A stretch of 64,000 nucleotides of DNA. Source: Drosophila persimilis. Its lineage: Eukaryota; Arthropoda; Insecta; Diptera; Drosophilidae. A model generated the notes under the pieces. The model searched no databases. It was not told the origin of the DNA and saw only the letters and a program-made list of their open reading frames with translations. Of this stretch, positions 39,453 to 50,354 are shown in pieces (the stretch's first letter is position 1; every line of letters starts with the position of its first letter). The DNA lies in contig NW_020825415.1 of assembly GCF_003286085.1 (NCBI RefSeq), forward strand, positions 227,806 through 291,805. The letters are read 5' to 3'. A program made the translations under genes and the position numbers.

Positions 39453-41798
39453 CTACTGGCGGTGTTCCCTCCTCATTCTTATTCGACGGCCTCGCTCCTC
39501 CACCGGTTGTCGGGAGAGTGCGTCGGCTACCACGTTGAGCTGTCCTTTCCTGTATGCGATTTCAAAGTCGTACTGCTGTAACTCTAATGCCCATCTCGCC
39601 ACTCTTCCCGACGGACTTTCTATACTATTCAACCATTTCAGAGCCATGTGGTCCGTGACCACCTTGAAGCGATACCCTTCCAAGTATGGCCTCAACCGGC
39701 GTATGGCCCACACAATGGCCAGACATTCTTTCTCCGTCGCCGAATAGTTCCTTTCCGGTCCGTTTAGCGTCCTGCTAGCATATGATATTACCCGCTCTCC
39801 CCTTTCCGTCTCCTGCGTGAGAATCGCGCCCAGCCCGTAATCACTGGCGTCTGTCTGCAGGATGAATTTCTTCGAGAAGTCCGGGCACGCCAGCACGGGG
39901 TCCGCCACTAGTCTTCTCTTCACCTCCTCGAACGCTTCCTGCCGTTCCCGGGTCCAGACCCATTCCGTCTTCTTCTTGAGGAGCCCGGTGAGAGGCTGCA
40001 CTAGGGTGGCGAAGTCGGGCACGAACCTCCGGTACCATGAGGCCACTCCCAAGTACTGTCTTAGCTCCTTGACATTTGTCGGCGGTTTCAGTTCGGCGAT
40101 GGCTGCGACTTTCTCGGGGTCCGTACATATCCCCTCGCCGGTCACCTTGTGGCCCAGATACCGCAGCTCTTTCCTGAAGAACTCGCACTTGTCCGCATTC
40201 AGACGCAAGTTGGCCAAGCGCAGCCGTCGAAACACCTCTTTCAGGTTTCTTCGGTGTTGTTCTTCTGTTCGCCCGATGACCACTATGTCATCCTGGTACG
40301 CGAATGCGTGCGGCATCATCTCTGGCCCTATCACTTGGTCTAATGCCCGTTGAAAGGTGGCCGACGCGGAGTGTAACCCAAACGGCATCACCTTCCATTG
40401 GTATAGCCCCTTGCCGGGCACCGTGAACGCCGTGATCGGCCGGCTGCTCTCGGCCAGGGGGATCTGCCAATATCCATCCTTCAGATCCAGGCTACTTATG
40501 AACTTCGCTTCCCGCAGCTGATCGAGTATGTACTCGATCCTGGGCATTGGGTATGCGTCCTTTACTGATCTCGCGTTTACTTGACGAAAGTCCACGCACA
40601 ATCTCCACTTGCCATTTTTCTTCTTCACCATCACTATAGGCGAACTGTAGGGGCTCTTTGACGGCTCTATGCATCCCTTTTCTAACAGTTCGTCCACTTT
40701 CTGGTTAATCTCGGCCTGCATTTTGGGGTTCTTTGGGTAATATCTTTGCTTAATCGGTTGCGGGTCACTCATGGTGATTGTGTGCACCGCCACATTAGAC
40801 ACCCCCTCGATCTTGGAAAACGCCTCCAACTCTCGGGCCAAGAAGTCCTCCACTGGCTCTTCCCTCGCCCCCTCATTCCGCCTCCTGCTCTCCGCCCCCT
40901 CTCGGGCGGCCGTTCTTAGGGTCGTGTCCGTTTTGTTGTCGTACTCCGGACCTGTGTCTCTAGCTTCGGCCTTCGCCACGGACAGTCTTTCCTCCTGGCA
41001 TCCTCGTTCCCGATCTTGGGCAGGGATCACCACCCTGTGACCTGCATCCCAACCCAACACTAACTCATCGATCACACCCGGTAATACGAGTAGCACCATT
41101 GGGATCTCCTTGTTCCCAAAGCCTACCTTCGTTTCGATCTGGTGTGTGATCTCCTGGCTATGGCCATCTGCCAACCTCACCCTTTTCCTTGCCGCCGCCT
41201 CCCGGCCTTCACCCTTCAGTCGGTCCGCCAGCTCGCGGCTCACGAAACTGCTGGTGGCTCCTGTATCCACCGTGGCTTGCAGCTCCATGCCCGCGACCTC
41301 CACTACTGCGGATAACTGCTCCTCCTCGCTGATCAGCCTGCCGACTAGGCTTGAGGGACCGTTTCTTGCGACCCTGGCACGGCCCTCCGCGGCGTGGGTC
41401 GCGGGGCGTTTCCCGTCTTCCTGCAGCACTGCCATGCCGAGATGCCCACTTTTCCGCATCTCCAGCAGTAGGTGAGCGGTCGGCCGTTGCACTCCCGGCT
41501 CCAATGATCCGCGCTCCCACACCTTCGGCACGCCTGGGCCGGATTCTTGGCATATCCATTCTCGATATTGCCGTTGGTCGGTGTCGGCAAGAGGCCATGC
41601 GCTCCCCTTTCCTCTCGTGCTGCCTCCTCCAGCGGGCCGTCTTTGCATCGCCGACATGCCGTCGTCTCGGCCGGCTTGTGGAAGGGATTCGCTGCCCGGG
41701 CTTTCACGGTTGGATTCTCCCGTTGGAACTCTAGGCGGTCCCTTTCCAGCGCCTCGAACTCGTCTGCCAGTTCCATCATGGTGTCGAGATCCTTGCAC
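39453..41798 (-). CDS. gypsy Pol: protease, reverse transcriptase, RNase H
   Basis: 781-aa frame; the first ~150 residues overlap gag and are likely not used. Protease [12 protein letters not shown] with [40 protein letters not shown] and the catalytic box AYQDDIVV (Gln in place of the more usual Leu/Val/Ala). RNase H with [35 protein letters not shown] and [13 protein letters not shown], then the start of the connection to integrase. It terminates early at RMRREHRQ through a frame change. Role: synthesis of element cDNA. Confidence 0.93.
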   Translation of the reverse strand: MQGSRHHDGTGRRVRGAGKGPPRVPTGESNRESPGSESLPQAGRDDGMSAMQRRPAGGGSTRGKGSAWPLADTDQRQYREWICQESGPGVPKVWERGSLEPGVQRPTAHLLLEMRKSGHLGMAVLQEDGKRPATHAAEGRARVARNGPSSLVGRLISEEEQLSAVVEVAGMELQATVDTGATSSFVSRELADRLKGEGREAAARKRVRLADGHSQEITHQIETKVGFGNKEIPMVLLVLPGVIDELVLGWDAGHRVVIPAQDRERGCQEERLSVAKAEARDTGPEYDNKTDTTLRTAAREGAESRRRNEGAREEPVEDFLARELEAFSKIEGVSNVAVHTITMSDPQPIKQRYYPKNPKMQAEINQKVDELLEKGCIEPSKSPYSSPIVMVKKKNGKWRLCVDFRQVNARSVKDAYPMPRIEYILDQLREAKFISSLDLKDGYWQIPLAESSRPITAFTVPGKGLYQWKVMPFGLHSASATFQRALDQVIGPEMMPHAFAYQDDIVVIGRTEEQHRRNLKEVFRRLRLANLRLNADKCEFFRKELRYLGHKVTGEGICTDPEKVAAIAELKPPTNVKELRQYLGVASWYRRFVPDFATLVQPLTGLLKKKTEWVWTRERQEAFEEVKRRLVADPVLACPDFSKKFILQTDASDYGLGAILTQETERGERVISYASRTLNGPERNYSATEKECLAIVWAIRRLRPYLEGYRFKVVTDHMALKWLNSIESPSGRVARWALELQQYDFEIAYRKGQLNVVADALSRQPVEERGRRIRMRREHRQ

Positions 41799-42649
41799 CG
41801 GTGTGGTCTCATATACGCTCTCAAGTCGGGCATGCTATTCTCCCGAATCAACTCCGTTTGCTCCTCTTGGGGACATTTCAGGGGTCGCATAAGTGTCTGC
41901 ATCTCTACCATGTATTCTTTGAACGGTTCGCCCCACTTCTGTTTCCGCATCCTCACTTCCTGCAGCAACTTCTCAAAATATCCCCGAGGCAGAAAGGTAG
42001 CCTGGAAGCTGGAAGAGAACTCTTTCCACGTTCTCCACTGCCGATTGTTCGCCACGAACCACATCAGCGCCCGTCCTTTTAGCAGCTCCGGCATCGCCCT
42101 AGGGATCAGATCCGGATCCAAACCGTACGTCTGGGCGGACCACTCGACCTGCTCCAAGTACTCGAGAGGCTTCGTCGTACCGTCGAACCGGAACGACCAC
42201 TCTCTCACCTGTTTCGCCACTCTAGCGTAGTCCAGGTGTGCTGGCCGTTTGGTGGCTGGTTCGGTTCTCTCCCTTTCGGTTTCTCGGCTTCGATCCCTTC
42301 CTGGGTGACGGGACCTGCTAGGCGTCCCTGTGTGTGAGCGTTCCGGTATTGGCACTGAGAGACTCGCGATCAATTCTCTTTGTATATCGACTGGGGACCT
42401 CCACAGCGCCGCCGCGGCTGCGCCGGGTGGGGGCGCCAGGTGCTCGTACGCGGCTTGTTTGTCGTCCGCCCGGGGTGTCGGCGAGGACCTGTCCGCCCGA
42501 CACTCCCATACCTCTATCAGATCGGCCCACTCTGCCTCATCCTCGTGTTCCCTCATCCATTCCTTAAATGTTCTTCTCATTTCGTCCACGGTGCCCTCCA
42601 GCCGCACGCCGCAGGCGTGGCCGCATTGGACAAGCTCCTCCTTTCTCAA
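41345..42649 (-). CDS. Gag polyprotein of gypsy-type element (complete copy)
   Basis: 434 aa, same as 722-2026 apart from a few residues (CGVRLEGT versus FGVRLEGT, GAHGLL versus GVHGLL). Capsid-type centre and two C-terminal Cys/His knuckles ([14 protein letters not shown]). Frame intact. Pol starts in an overlapping frame. Confidence 0.92.
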   Translation of the reverse strand: MRKEELVQCGHACGVRLEGTVDEMRRTFKEWMREHEDEAEWADLIEVWECRADRSSPTPRADDKQAAYEHLAPPPGAAAAALWRSPVDIQRELIASLSVPIPERSHTGTPSRSRHPGRDRSRETERERTEPATKRPAHLDYARVAKQVREWSFRFDGTTKPLEYLEQVEWSAQTYGLDPDLIPRAMPELLKGRALMWFVANNRQWRTWKEFSSSFQATFLPRGYFEKLLQEVRMRKQKWGEPFKEYMVEMQTLMRPLKCPQEEQTELIRENSMPDLRAYMRPHRCKDLDTMMELADEFEALERDRLEFQRENPTVKARAANPFHKPAETTACRRCKDGPLEEAAREERGAHGLLPTPTNGNIENGYAKNPAQACRRCGSADHWSRECNGRPLTYCWRCGKVGISAWQCCRKTGNAPRPTPRRAVPGSQETVPQA

Positions 42650-42726
42650 CCGATGGATCCATTGTCCCTTCCCTATTCTCGTGTCTATACTCTCCCTCCC
42701 TTTGTCCTACTATTTGTCGTTGTAGG

Positions 42727-42743
42727 CCCCACGTTGGGCGCCA
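42727..42743 (-). other. Primer binding site of gypsy-type element
   Basis: The minus strand reads TGGCGCCCAACGTGGGG two bases inside the 5' LTR, a tRNA 3'-end complement of the kind common in Drosophila gypsy elements. Confidence 0.8.
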
Positions 42744-42745
42744 GT

Positions 42746-43489
42746 TGGAACGAACCTGCTTTTTGGGCTCGCTTGAGTTTGCTGGGCTCGCTCAGCGGTC
42801 GGCAGATTCGCTGCAACGTATTTTTATTGTTGCCCCCAACGACAAATGATAAGACTTTCCTTTTCTTTACTTGACTTTCGCTTTATTCGCAATTCTATTA
42901 GGACTTAGGGCTAGGTGTTACAATTTCTCTTAACTAACGATCTCCACCACGCGTGGGCTCTCGTCGGGTGTGGCAGCGCCGAGGCTACTGATTGGGGCAA
43001 GTTGACCTCCGCTATTGCTTTGGTCCGCCACTCAAATCCGCACTCCACGTCTCGCACTCCCCTCCTAGCTTCCGCCGGCGTACGGGGATCTTCACTTAAT
43101 TTAGACTTACTCTGGGGGCAGGCGGGGCCTGTCTGCCTGTTGCTACACTTCACTACACTTCTTTGTTTCGTACCGGGTATCACTCTTGCGTTTCGACCGG
43201 GTCTCAACGTGCGCGCGCAATCACTTATCCACGGGAAAGAGCCCCGCTTCGACGCCGCAGCCTCCTTTTATAGCCCCTTGCCAGGCCCCGGCTCGGCGTC
43301 GGTAGTTTTCCATCGCCGTCTCCTGGTTTCCACTGCCTTCGTAACGGTGCCTGGCCGGTGGCTTGATCCCATGCCCTTATTTGGTCATGCGCCAGATTAC
43401 TGCCGTCCCGCCTTATCCGGCCAGCCGTCAGCTTTTATCCGACTGTGCTTTTAGTCGCACTCGGCCTGTGGGAACCATGGTTCCTCACA
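42746..43489 (-). repeat. 5' LTR of gypsy-type element
   Basis: 744 bp, TGTGAGGAACC...TTCGTTCCA. It lacks about 120 bp present in the 3' LTR, like the copy at 2123-2854. Confidence 0.9.
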
Positions 43490-44167
43490 ACAGCCAGAAT
43501 CACGAAAACAATTTCACTCTTTCTCGCTCTGTCTCACTCTATTACACAGGTTTCATGGTCGGTTTTGCCAATTGCAAAATATGAGTTCAAGGATCTCAGA
43601 ACCTATAAGAGCTAGAGCAACCAAATTTGGTATCCACACTCCTGTGATATCGGACCTTGAACGTTTCGTGTCCAAATTTCGCCACACCCCCTTCCGCCCC
43701 CGCAAAGGACGAAAATCTGAGGCAACCACAAATCTCAGAGAGTATTAAGGCTAGAGTAACCAAATTTAGTGTCCGTACTCCTGTTAGATCTCACTATAAA
43801 ACGTATATCTCAGAATTTCGCCCCACCCCCATCCGCCCCCACAAAGGACGAAAATCTGTTGCATCCACAATATTGCAGATTTGAGAAAACTAAAAACGCA
43901 GAATCATAGATAATGACCATATCTATCAGATTGCTGAATCTGGATCAGATCAGATCATTTTTATAGCCAAAAGGAACAAATCAATTTGCAGTGGCTACGC
44001 AGCGCCCGACGTCACGCTCAGACTGATTTTCTGTCTCTCTCGCACGCACTCTTTGTCGTGTCGTTTAATATTAGCGGCGTCTGCCGGAGGAGAGCCATAC
44101 TGACTTAGTATCGGGTATAACCGTAGAGTTGCGGTGTCCGCAGCAACTCACAACGTTCCCCCTCGTT
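43490..44167 (+). mobile_element. Helitron split by gypsy insertion, right part
   Basis: Resumes with ACAGCCAGAATCACG and runs to the intact 3' end (hairpin plus CCCCCTCGTT). Partner of 34,763-35,194. Confidence 0.92.
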
Positions 44168-44173
44168 TATTTT

Positions 44174-44632
44174 TATACCCGATACTCAAAATGAGTATTG
44201 GGGTATATTAGAGTTGTGGTAAAACTGGATGTGTGTAACGTCCAGAAGGAATCGTTTCCGACCCTATAAAGTATATATATTCTTGATCAGCATCAATAGC
44301 CGAGTCGATTGAGCCCTGTCTGTCTGTCCGTCCGTCCGTCTGTCCGTCTGTCCGTCCCCTTCAGCGCCTAATGCTCAAAGACTATAAGAGCTAGAGCAAC
44401 GATGTTTTGGATCCAGACTTCTGTGATATGTCACTGCTACAAAAATATTTCAAAACTTTGCCCCGCCCACTTCCGCCCCCACAAAGGACGAAAATCTGTG
44501 GCATCCACAATTTTAAAGATACGAGAAAACCAAAAACGCAGAATCGTAGAGAATGACCATATCTTTTAGACTGCAGAATCTGAATTGGATCGTATTATTA
44601 TTATAGCCAGCATCAAGAAAACAATTTCATTT
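44174..44632 (+). mobile_element. Helitron, 5' half
   Basis: Intact 5' hairpin and GTCTGTCCGTCC array; ends in AACAATTTCATTTTTTT before block Y copy 2. The 3' half is lost. Confidence 0.88.
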
Positions 44633-44636
44633 TTTT

Positions 44637-45593
44637 GAAATTGAAAAATGATCAAAATAATATTTCACGTTTTATGGCTATCGATATGTAACGTTATCGC
44701 CTGTATGTTAATCGAAATATATCGTAGTCTCCATAAATATTCTCTCAGTGCATTATGCGGCTCTAGGTCTAAGCTTTTATGATGTTTTTGGGGTCTGTGT
44801 CCACTTCCACGACTTGGCACATTCAATTTTCAATTGCCACACTTTACTCTCTCAACCTCTCTCTTTCCTGCTCTCTCTCTCTCTCTCTTCCCTGCTCTCG
44901 GCTTTGAGGCGGAAATTGAAAACGTTAAGAAAGTTTCAATGTCTGGCATCTCTGGGAAATGTTGCGTTGAAATGTGCCACGATATTGGCCGGTGCACGTT
45001 GGGGCTAACCATTTTGTTGTTTGTCCCCATTTAGTTGTTTGTTTGTTGATTTCCCGCCCGTTATGCTGCCGTCCGCTCCTGTTCGCTGCTGCTTCTGCTG
45101 CCATTATTATTAGGCTCAAATTGCTGCACTTTGCTTTGCATTTTAATTACTCGGCAGGCGGCATCTTTGCATCTCGGAAATGTTGCACAATTTAAACGAA
45201 AAGCGAAATACTGTCCCTGCCCCTGCCCCTATGGCTCCTTCTCTTCTGCGGGGTATGTGGCATTTCTCAAGGGATTTTCAGTTTGGAAAAGTTGGCTTTT
45301 CTTTGCATCTAAAGTCATATAAATTATTGTCAAAATATAAATTATTTTTATTATAAATTACTTTCCAAATCATAGTCTATCATTCGGGGGCGCATAGCTG
45401 ATAAAAATGGGGTCTTCGGTGAGGACACAGGCTATTGAAACGCGTCATGGCTTGATCCTTGATGATGGCCATCGCGCAGCCCTACGACTTCACGGATCAC
45501 AAGTTTTGTGGAGCTGCACAATGGCTTACAAGTAGCCCATGGGCCAAACCATCTTCAAGATATTCCAGAAAATTTTAACGGTAAATATTAGCT
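44637..45593 (+). repeat. Block Y, copy 2, first part
   Basis: Matches 31,640-32,180, then shares 45,195-45,365 with 51,990-52,150 (CCCTGCCCCTATGGCTCCTTC). At 45,341-45,363 it reads ATTTTTATTATAAATTAC without the Helitron and BEL LTR found at 52,151 and 53,263, so it is an empty site for both. The 45,380-45,590 part has short ORFs (for example MGSSVRTQAIETRHG) that I cannot identify. Confidence 0.7.
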
Positions 45594-46193
45594 TTCCCCT
45601 TCAGCGCCTAGTGCTCTAAGACTATAAGAGCTAGAGCAACGATGTTCTGGATCCAGACTTCTGTGATATGTCCCTGCTACAAAAATATTTCAAAACTTCG
45701 CCACGCCCACTTCCGCCCAACACTTCGTGTCCAAATTTCACCACACCCCCTTCCGCCCGCGCAAAGGTTGAAAATCTGGGGCATCCACAAATCTCAGACT
45801 ATTAAGGCTAGAATAACCAAATTTGGTATCTGCACTTCTGTTAGGTCTCAATATAAAACGTATATCTCAGAATTTCGCCCCACCCCCTTCCGCCCCACAA
45901 AAGAATATTGCACATTCGAGAAAACTAAAAACGCAGAATCATAGATAATGACCATATCTATCATATTGCTGAATCTGGATCAGATCGGATCATTTTTGTA
46001 GCCAAAAGCAACAAATTAATTTGCAGTGGCTACGCAGCGCCCGACGTCACGCTTAGACTGATTTTCTGTCTCTCTCGCACGCACTCTTTGTCGTGTCGCT
46101 TAATATTAGCGGCGGCTGCCGGATGAGAGCCATACTGACTAAGTATCGGGTATAAATGTAGGTCTCCGCAGCAACTCACAACGGGGAACGTTG
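45594..46193 (+). mobile_element. Degraded Helitron
   Basis: Starts within the element at CCCCTTCAGCGCC, with internal deletions, and ends near a damaged 3' hairpin (GTCTCCGCAGCAACTCACAACG). More diverged than the other copies, so probably older. Confidence 0.8.
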
Positions 46194-47274
46194 AAATATG
46201 TTTATCTAGTTTTTGGGACTTATTTCTATTCGTTGACTGAGTGACTAAAAATAATGAAAGCCTATAATAAGTGCTAAGCCACACTGTGAGAGGGAGCTGG
46301 TTTTCTTCTTTCGTTTCAAAGGGTATCCATACTTTTCCCTTACTTTTTCTCACTCCCACATTCTCTTCGCCGCCTGCAATTATTCCCTGATTTTCCCCAT
46401 CGTTTTCCACTTAGTTTTCTTCGACTTCCCTTTCTTCTTTCCCCCGGACTCCTTTTTCTTGTATTTCATCCATTTTATTGGTTTAATTTTGGTTTAATTT
46501 TTATAGGAACTTAATTTTACTTACACTTCAAGCTAGTCAATGGTGCACTTCGAGCGGGATATTGGCGACAGTGCCAACGTGTCCGCCAAACAACAAAAGC
46601 GTGATCGTTACGAAGAAGCTGGAGACGAGCAGCACATTTGGATAACTGTCATGGTCAAGGGCGTGGTCGCAACGATGGTGGTGGAGACGGAAAGTGCTAC
46701 TCGGTGGGACAATTCGAGCAGGACATTGGTCCCACTTCCATGATTAAGGAAGGCTATAAGCACGGAAACGATCGTAAAGTAGGCGCTGGAGACGGCAAGC
46801 AAAACTCCATGGAGCAAATCTAGCAGCCAATTAAGAAGCCAATATAAAGACAGCCATGGTCAAGGCCCGCCACAAGCAACGTCGTGCTCGTAACGATGGA
46901 GGTGGTGATGGACAATTCAACTCCGTGGAGCAATTAGAGCAGCACATTGGAGGAGATCGGGGGTCGCGTCGCGGGGCCTAGAGTAGTCGTCGAATGGGAA
47001 CTGCGGCACTAATTAGTGGATTCAAATGCGCAAAGAACTCGGTACCGAGCTCTGTGGCCTGGGGAGATCGCAAGCCAACGCTGCGCTGCGACGTGTACCG
47101 CCCTCTGCCCGTGGTATATGGATCCATACGGCTTTGCGGCGTTTGCTGTCCCGCAGGTAATTTAAATATGCGGTAACAGAGCTCATCTTAGAAATTTTCA
47201 TAAAACCAAAGAATAAAGAACAAAAATTCGGAAAAATTACAATAAAAATACTAGTACTAATTATTTGAAATTAA
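46194..47274 (+). repeat. Block Y, copy 2, second part
   Basis: Matches 32,160-33,220. Contains the exon-like region 46,540-47,157 with two RNDGGGDG-type coding repeats (ARNDGGGDGQFNSVEQLEQ in frame near 46,885-46,950) and the segment SVAWGDRKPTLRCDVYRPL ending at CCGCAG|GTAATTT (donor about 47,158). A stop (AAATCTAGCAG, about 46,818) and indels break the frame. Confidence 0.65.
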
Positions 47275-48376
47275 AACGAGGGGGAACGTTGTGAGTTGCT
47301 GCGGACACCGCAACTCTACAGTTATACCCGATACTAAGTCAGTATGGCTTTCCTCCGGCAGACGCCGCTAATATTAAACGACACGACAAAGAGTGCGTGC
47401 GAGAGAGACAGAAAATCAGTCTGAGCGTGATGTCACGCGCTGCGTAGCCACTGCAAATTGATTTGTTCCTTTTGGCTACAAAAATTATCTGATCTGATCC
47501 AGATTCAGCAATCTGATAGATATGGTCGTTATCTATGATTCCCCGTTTTTAGTTTTCTCGAATCTGCAATATTGTGGATGCAACAGATTTTCGTCCTTTG
47601 TGTGGGCGGAAGGGGGTGGGGCGAAATTTTGAGATACACGTTTTATAGTGAGATCTAAGAGAAGTGCGGATTCCAAATTGGGTACTCTAGCGTTAATAGT
47701 CTTTGAGATTTGTGAATATCCCCAGATTTGCATCCTTTGCGGGGGCGGAAGGGGGTGTGGCGAAATTTTGAAACAAACTCGTCTCGGTCTGATATATTAG
47801 GAGTGTGGATACCAAATTTGGTTGCTCTAGCTTTTATAGTCTCTGAGATCTAGGCGCTAATGTTTTACTCTAAGCAAAGCCGCCTATGCTACCTGTGTGT
47901 TAGAGAGAGACAGGGCGAGAAAAAATGAAATTGTTTTCTTGATGCTGGCTATAATAATAATACGATCCAATTCAGATTCCGCAGTCTAAAAGATATGGTC
48001 ATTCTCTACGATTCTGCGTTTTTGGTTTTATCGTATCTTTAAAAATGTGGATGCCACAGATTTTCGTCCTTTGTGGGGGCGGAAGTAGGCGGGGCAAAGT
48101 TTTGAAATATTTTTGTAGCAGTGACATATCACAGAAGTCTGGATCCAAAACATCGTTGCTCTAGCTCTTATAGTCTTTGAGCATTAGGCGCTGAAGGGGA
48201 CGGACAGACGGACAGACGGACGGACGGACAGACGGACAGACGGACAGATGCTATTGATGCTGATCAAGAATATATATACTTTATGGGGTCGGAAACGATT
48301 CCTTCTGGCCGTTACACACATCCACTTTTACCACAAATCTAATATACCCCAATACTCATTTTGAGTATCGGGTATA
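47275..48376 (-). mobile_element. Full-length Helitron with a paralogous empty site
   Basis: Both termini intact. The flanks GAAATTAAA and AAAAAGGAAATTTGTAGC are contiguous at 33,210-33,232 as GAAATTAAAAAAAGGAAATT, so the element inserted into an A/T run with no clear target duplication, as Helentron-type elements do. Confidence 0.93.
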
Positions 48377-48432
48377 AAAAGGAAATTTGTAGCTACAGAT
48401 GTTGCTCGTACGGAGAACAACCTTCAACTAAA

Positions 48433-48588
48433 ATGAGTCCTGGTCGTGGCTTTGCTTTCAATCCGACATATTTCATTCAACTTAAACCTGAGAGACTCCT
48501 TCGATTGAGTTTCTTGTGTGTTTGTAATTCAATTTTTTGTATGAAAATTTACATTGGGGCCACGTGCGCCATGTCGCGCTTCCATTAG
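48433..48588 (+). CDS. 51-aa ORF at the start of block Z, copy 3
   Basis: Same protein as 33,275-33,430 (MSPGRGFAFNPTYFIQLKPE...). A Helitron ends 57 bp upstream in this copy, so any promoter upstream of the block has been displaced. Confidence 0.35.
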   Translation: MSPGRGFAFNPTYFIQLKPERLLRLSFLCVCNSIFCMKIYIGATCAMSRFH

Positions 48589-49005
48589 TTCCGAAGTCTT
48601 TCGCGTTGTTGTGCCAATGACGACGCCATCGGATGCTACGATGCCCAGAGATGTGTGGCCGTTGGATACCGCTTTCAACGAATACGACGATTGTCGTATA
48701 ACCATAAACGATTGGGGAAACTTAAGCTGTTCAACCATTTCTGAAAAAAATAGACATAAAAGTTAAAGTGGAACGAAAGTCGGCATCCAGGTCGTGGAAG
48801 TTGGGATCAAAGGGACGCATCGGTACGCCATACAAATTTAACTTATTTTACTTATTTTTCAGTTGAAACTTTTACAGCAAAAATTCTTGTGCAGATTCTT
48901 TGACGGAAAAGGAAACGCCAAAACAAAGATGTCCAATGAAGCTATGAATCGTTTCCACATCGTATCGTTTCGATGTTTTTGTCACTAATTTTAATATTAA
49001 GTATA

Positions 49006-49366
49006 CATACATTCTCCGGCTTTCGCGTATTGTTGTACTACGACTTCGAAATAATTCGACCGAGTTTAAATTTTTGTGTCGACAGTGTTTCATACCGTAT
49101 CGATAGCTATCATCAATTGCTGTGCTATATCCAGAACAACATTGAAATCCTGTCGCAGCCACACACTAAAATCTTCTATGGCTATTGGACACGCTGCATT
49201 GGACACGGTTGCGTCTGCGCAATCCTTTTGATAATCTCATCGCTCACTCGTTATGTAAGCAGGCCACTCAGCTGTTTATGTGTATATCGAAGTCGATTGC
49301 AACTGTGGAAACTATTGAAACCCTGTTTCCTCTTTTCTAGAACGATTTCCACAAAATGAAGAAATA
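49006..49366 (+). pseudogene. Uncharacterised two-exon gene fragment in block Z, copy 3
   Basis: Same frame and intron (49,255-49,340) as in the other copies, but the second exon is altered and reads NDFHKMKK then stop, because about 85 bp were lost after the acceptor. Confidence 0.4.
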
Positions 49367-49383
49367 GAACAAAAAAAAAAAAA

Positions 49384-49863
49384 ATGCAAGGAACCCTGGC
49401 GAAAGACCGATGGGGACATGCAATAAATGTCGCGCTGCTTATAAATTACCACGCAGAAGCTGACACAGTTTTAGACTCTGGGATATCGGAGGTGCAGAAA
49501 GATGACGGCGTGGATAAGAGTAAATTCGACGAAGATTTCGTCCATTTTTATGAGTGCGCTGTACTCGGACCGATCCAGCAAAGGTTCTGTAGTACCGTAC
49601 CAGATAAGGTGCCCGAGGACTATGAGCAGATGTTCGAGACGATCGGGAAGGTCACCAAGGAAATGGTTGACTTTCGTAAGTATGAACTATACGTGATGCT
49701 GTATCCCACTTTGGCCATTGCTTACCTGCAAATGGTGTGGAGCGGAAAGTTGAAGAGGCATATATACTTCGTGCGTAGGAACAAACACGAGCTGTACGAC
49801 TCGTACAAGAGGCGCATCGAAATGAGCTTTTCTGATCCCCAAGCCACTGGACGTATAAAATAA
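49384..49863 (+). CDS. TAF5 N-terminal-domain-like (Cannonball-like) protein fragment, intact frame
   Basis: 159 aa starting MQGTLAKDRWGHAINVALL after an A-run (AAAAAATG, a good Drosophila start context). The part VPEDYEQMFETIGKVTKEM followed by KYELYVMLYPTLAIAYLQM, GKLKRHIYF and HELYDSYKRRIE resembles the helical N-terminal domain of TAF5 (YEL..LLYP.FV..YL.LV pattern); the next block has a continuation (see 49,917). TAF5 is a TFIID scaffold; its testis homologue in Drosophila is Cannonball, needed for spermatocyte gene expression. No WD40 repeats are present, so this is a fragment or a truncated paralogue. Assignment is by remembered pattern and needs a profile search. Confidence 0.5.
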   Translation: MQGTLAKDRWGHAINVALLINYHAEADTVLDSGISEVQKDDGVDKSKFDEDFVHFYECAVLGPIQQRFCSTVPDKVPEDYEQMFETIGKVTKEMVDFRKYELYVMLYPTLAIAYLQMVWSGKLKRHIYFVRRNKHELYDSYKRRIEMSFSDPQATGRIK

Positions 49864-49916
49864 ATATTATTATAATATAATAATATAAATATAATAAAAC
49901 GGATAAAATAAAGTTC

Positions 49917-50065
49917 TGCATGTTCAGGAGCACCTTCAAGAAATTCAACGTACTCCAATCCCAGCTTTGGCCGAATGGGCACCTGAAGCGGCTTTTGGGC
50001 CACTTCGAAATGCCCCAGGAGCGGATTCTCTACTGCCTAAAAATAAAATTATTTTGTTTATAGAA
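49917..50065 (+). pseudogene. Continuation of the TAF5-like domain (separate frame/exon)
   Basis: Open frame FCMFRSTFKKFNVLQSQLWP then NGHLKRLLGHFEMPQERILY. It resembles the end of the TAF5 N-terminal domain, where a short strand is followed by 'LLKRHL' and a helix. It follows the ORF at 49,384 after about 55 bp of AT-rich DNA with stops, suggesting an intron or decay. It is missing from the first array unit, where 30,600 passes straight into the next segment. The opposite strand is also open and could mislead. Confidence 0.4.
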
Positions 50066-50130
50066 AAAAACTTGGAAATACGGATATTCCAGTCTATAAA
50101 ACTCGACTTCCAGGACCAACACGTGTGAAT

Positions 50131-50350
50131 TTACAGTAATTTTCTTTTTAGCCAAATTTCGTGAGGATCATCATCTTGGACTTTGACTTGTTGGATTTGC
50201 GGGATTTGCGAGACTTGCAGGGTGGCTTTGAGCATATTTTCTTGGACTTCTTCTGCTTTTCCTCTTTTTGCAAGCCGACTTCTTGCGTCTGCGCATTCCA
50301 CAACTCCCCTTCTTGGGCTTACTCTTAGCACAGGTGGGCTCCTGAAACAT
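50131..50350 (-). pseudogene. Frameshifted copy of the Lys/Arg/Cys-rich ORF
   Basis: Homologous to 30,711-30,911. About 2 extra bases near 50,250 (GGACTTCTTCTGC against GGACCTTCTGC) move the second half into a frame reading MLKATLQVSQIPQIQQVKVQ instead of the Lys/Arg-rich one. The first half keeps the basic composition. The basic protein would be truncated or altered. Confidence 0.5.
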
Positions 50351-50354
50351 TCCT

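Larger units (their letters stand above)
35195..43489 (-). mobile_element. gypsy-type LTR retrotransposon, complete with both LTRs
   Basis: On the minus strand: 5' LTR 43,489-42,746, primer site, gag, pol (protease-RT-RNase H), integrase, 3' non-coding region with a nested Helitron, polypurine tract, 3' LTR 36,059-35,195. Target duplication ACAG at both ends. No env ORF. Length without the nested Helitron is about 6.7 kb. Pol and integrase are in different frames, so this copy is probably inactive. Confidence 0.93.
48377..49863 (+). repeat. Block Z, copy 3
   Basis: Third copy of the gene block: 51-aa ORF (48,433-48,588), exon-like ORF (48,554-48,766), two-exon fragment (49,006-49,366), TAF5-like ORF. 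The part after the 86-bp intron is shortened, so the TAF5-like start lies about 45 bp after the acceptor instead of about 130 bp. Confidence 0.8.

Noticed and set aside
49722-50003. Minus-strand ORF reading KPLQVPIRPKLGLEY, reminiscent of a G-patch-like sequence
   Set aside because: The plus strand continues the TAF5-like domain in order and orientation with the preceding ORF, which explains the region better.
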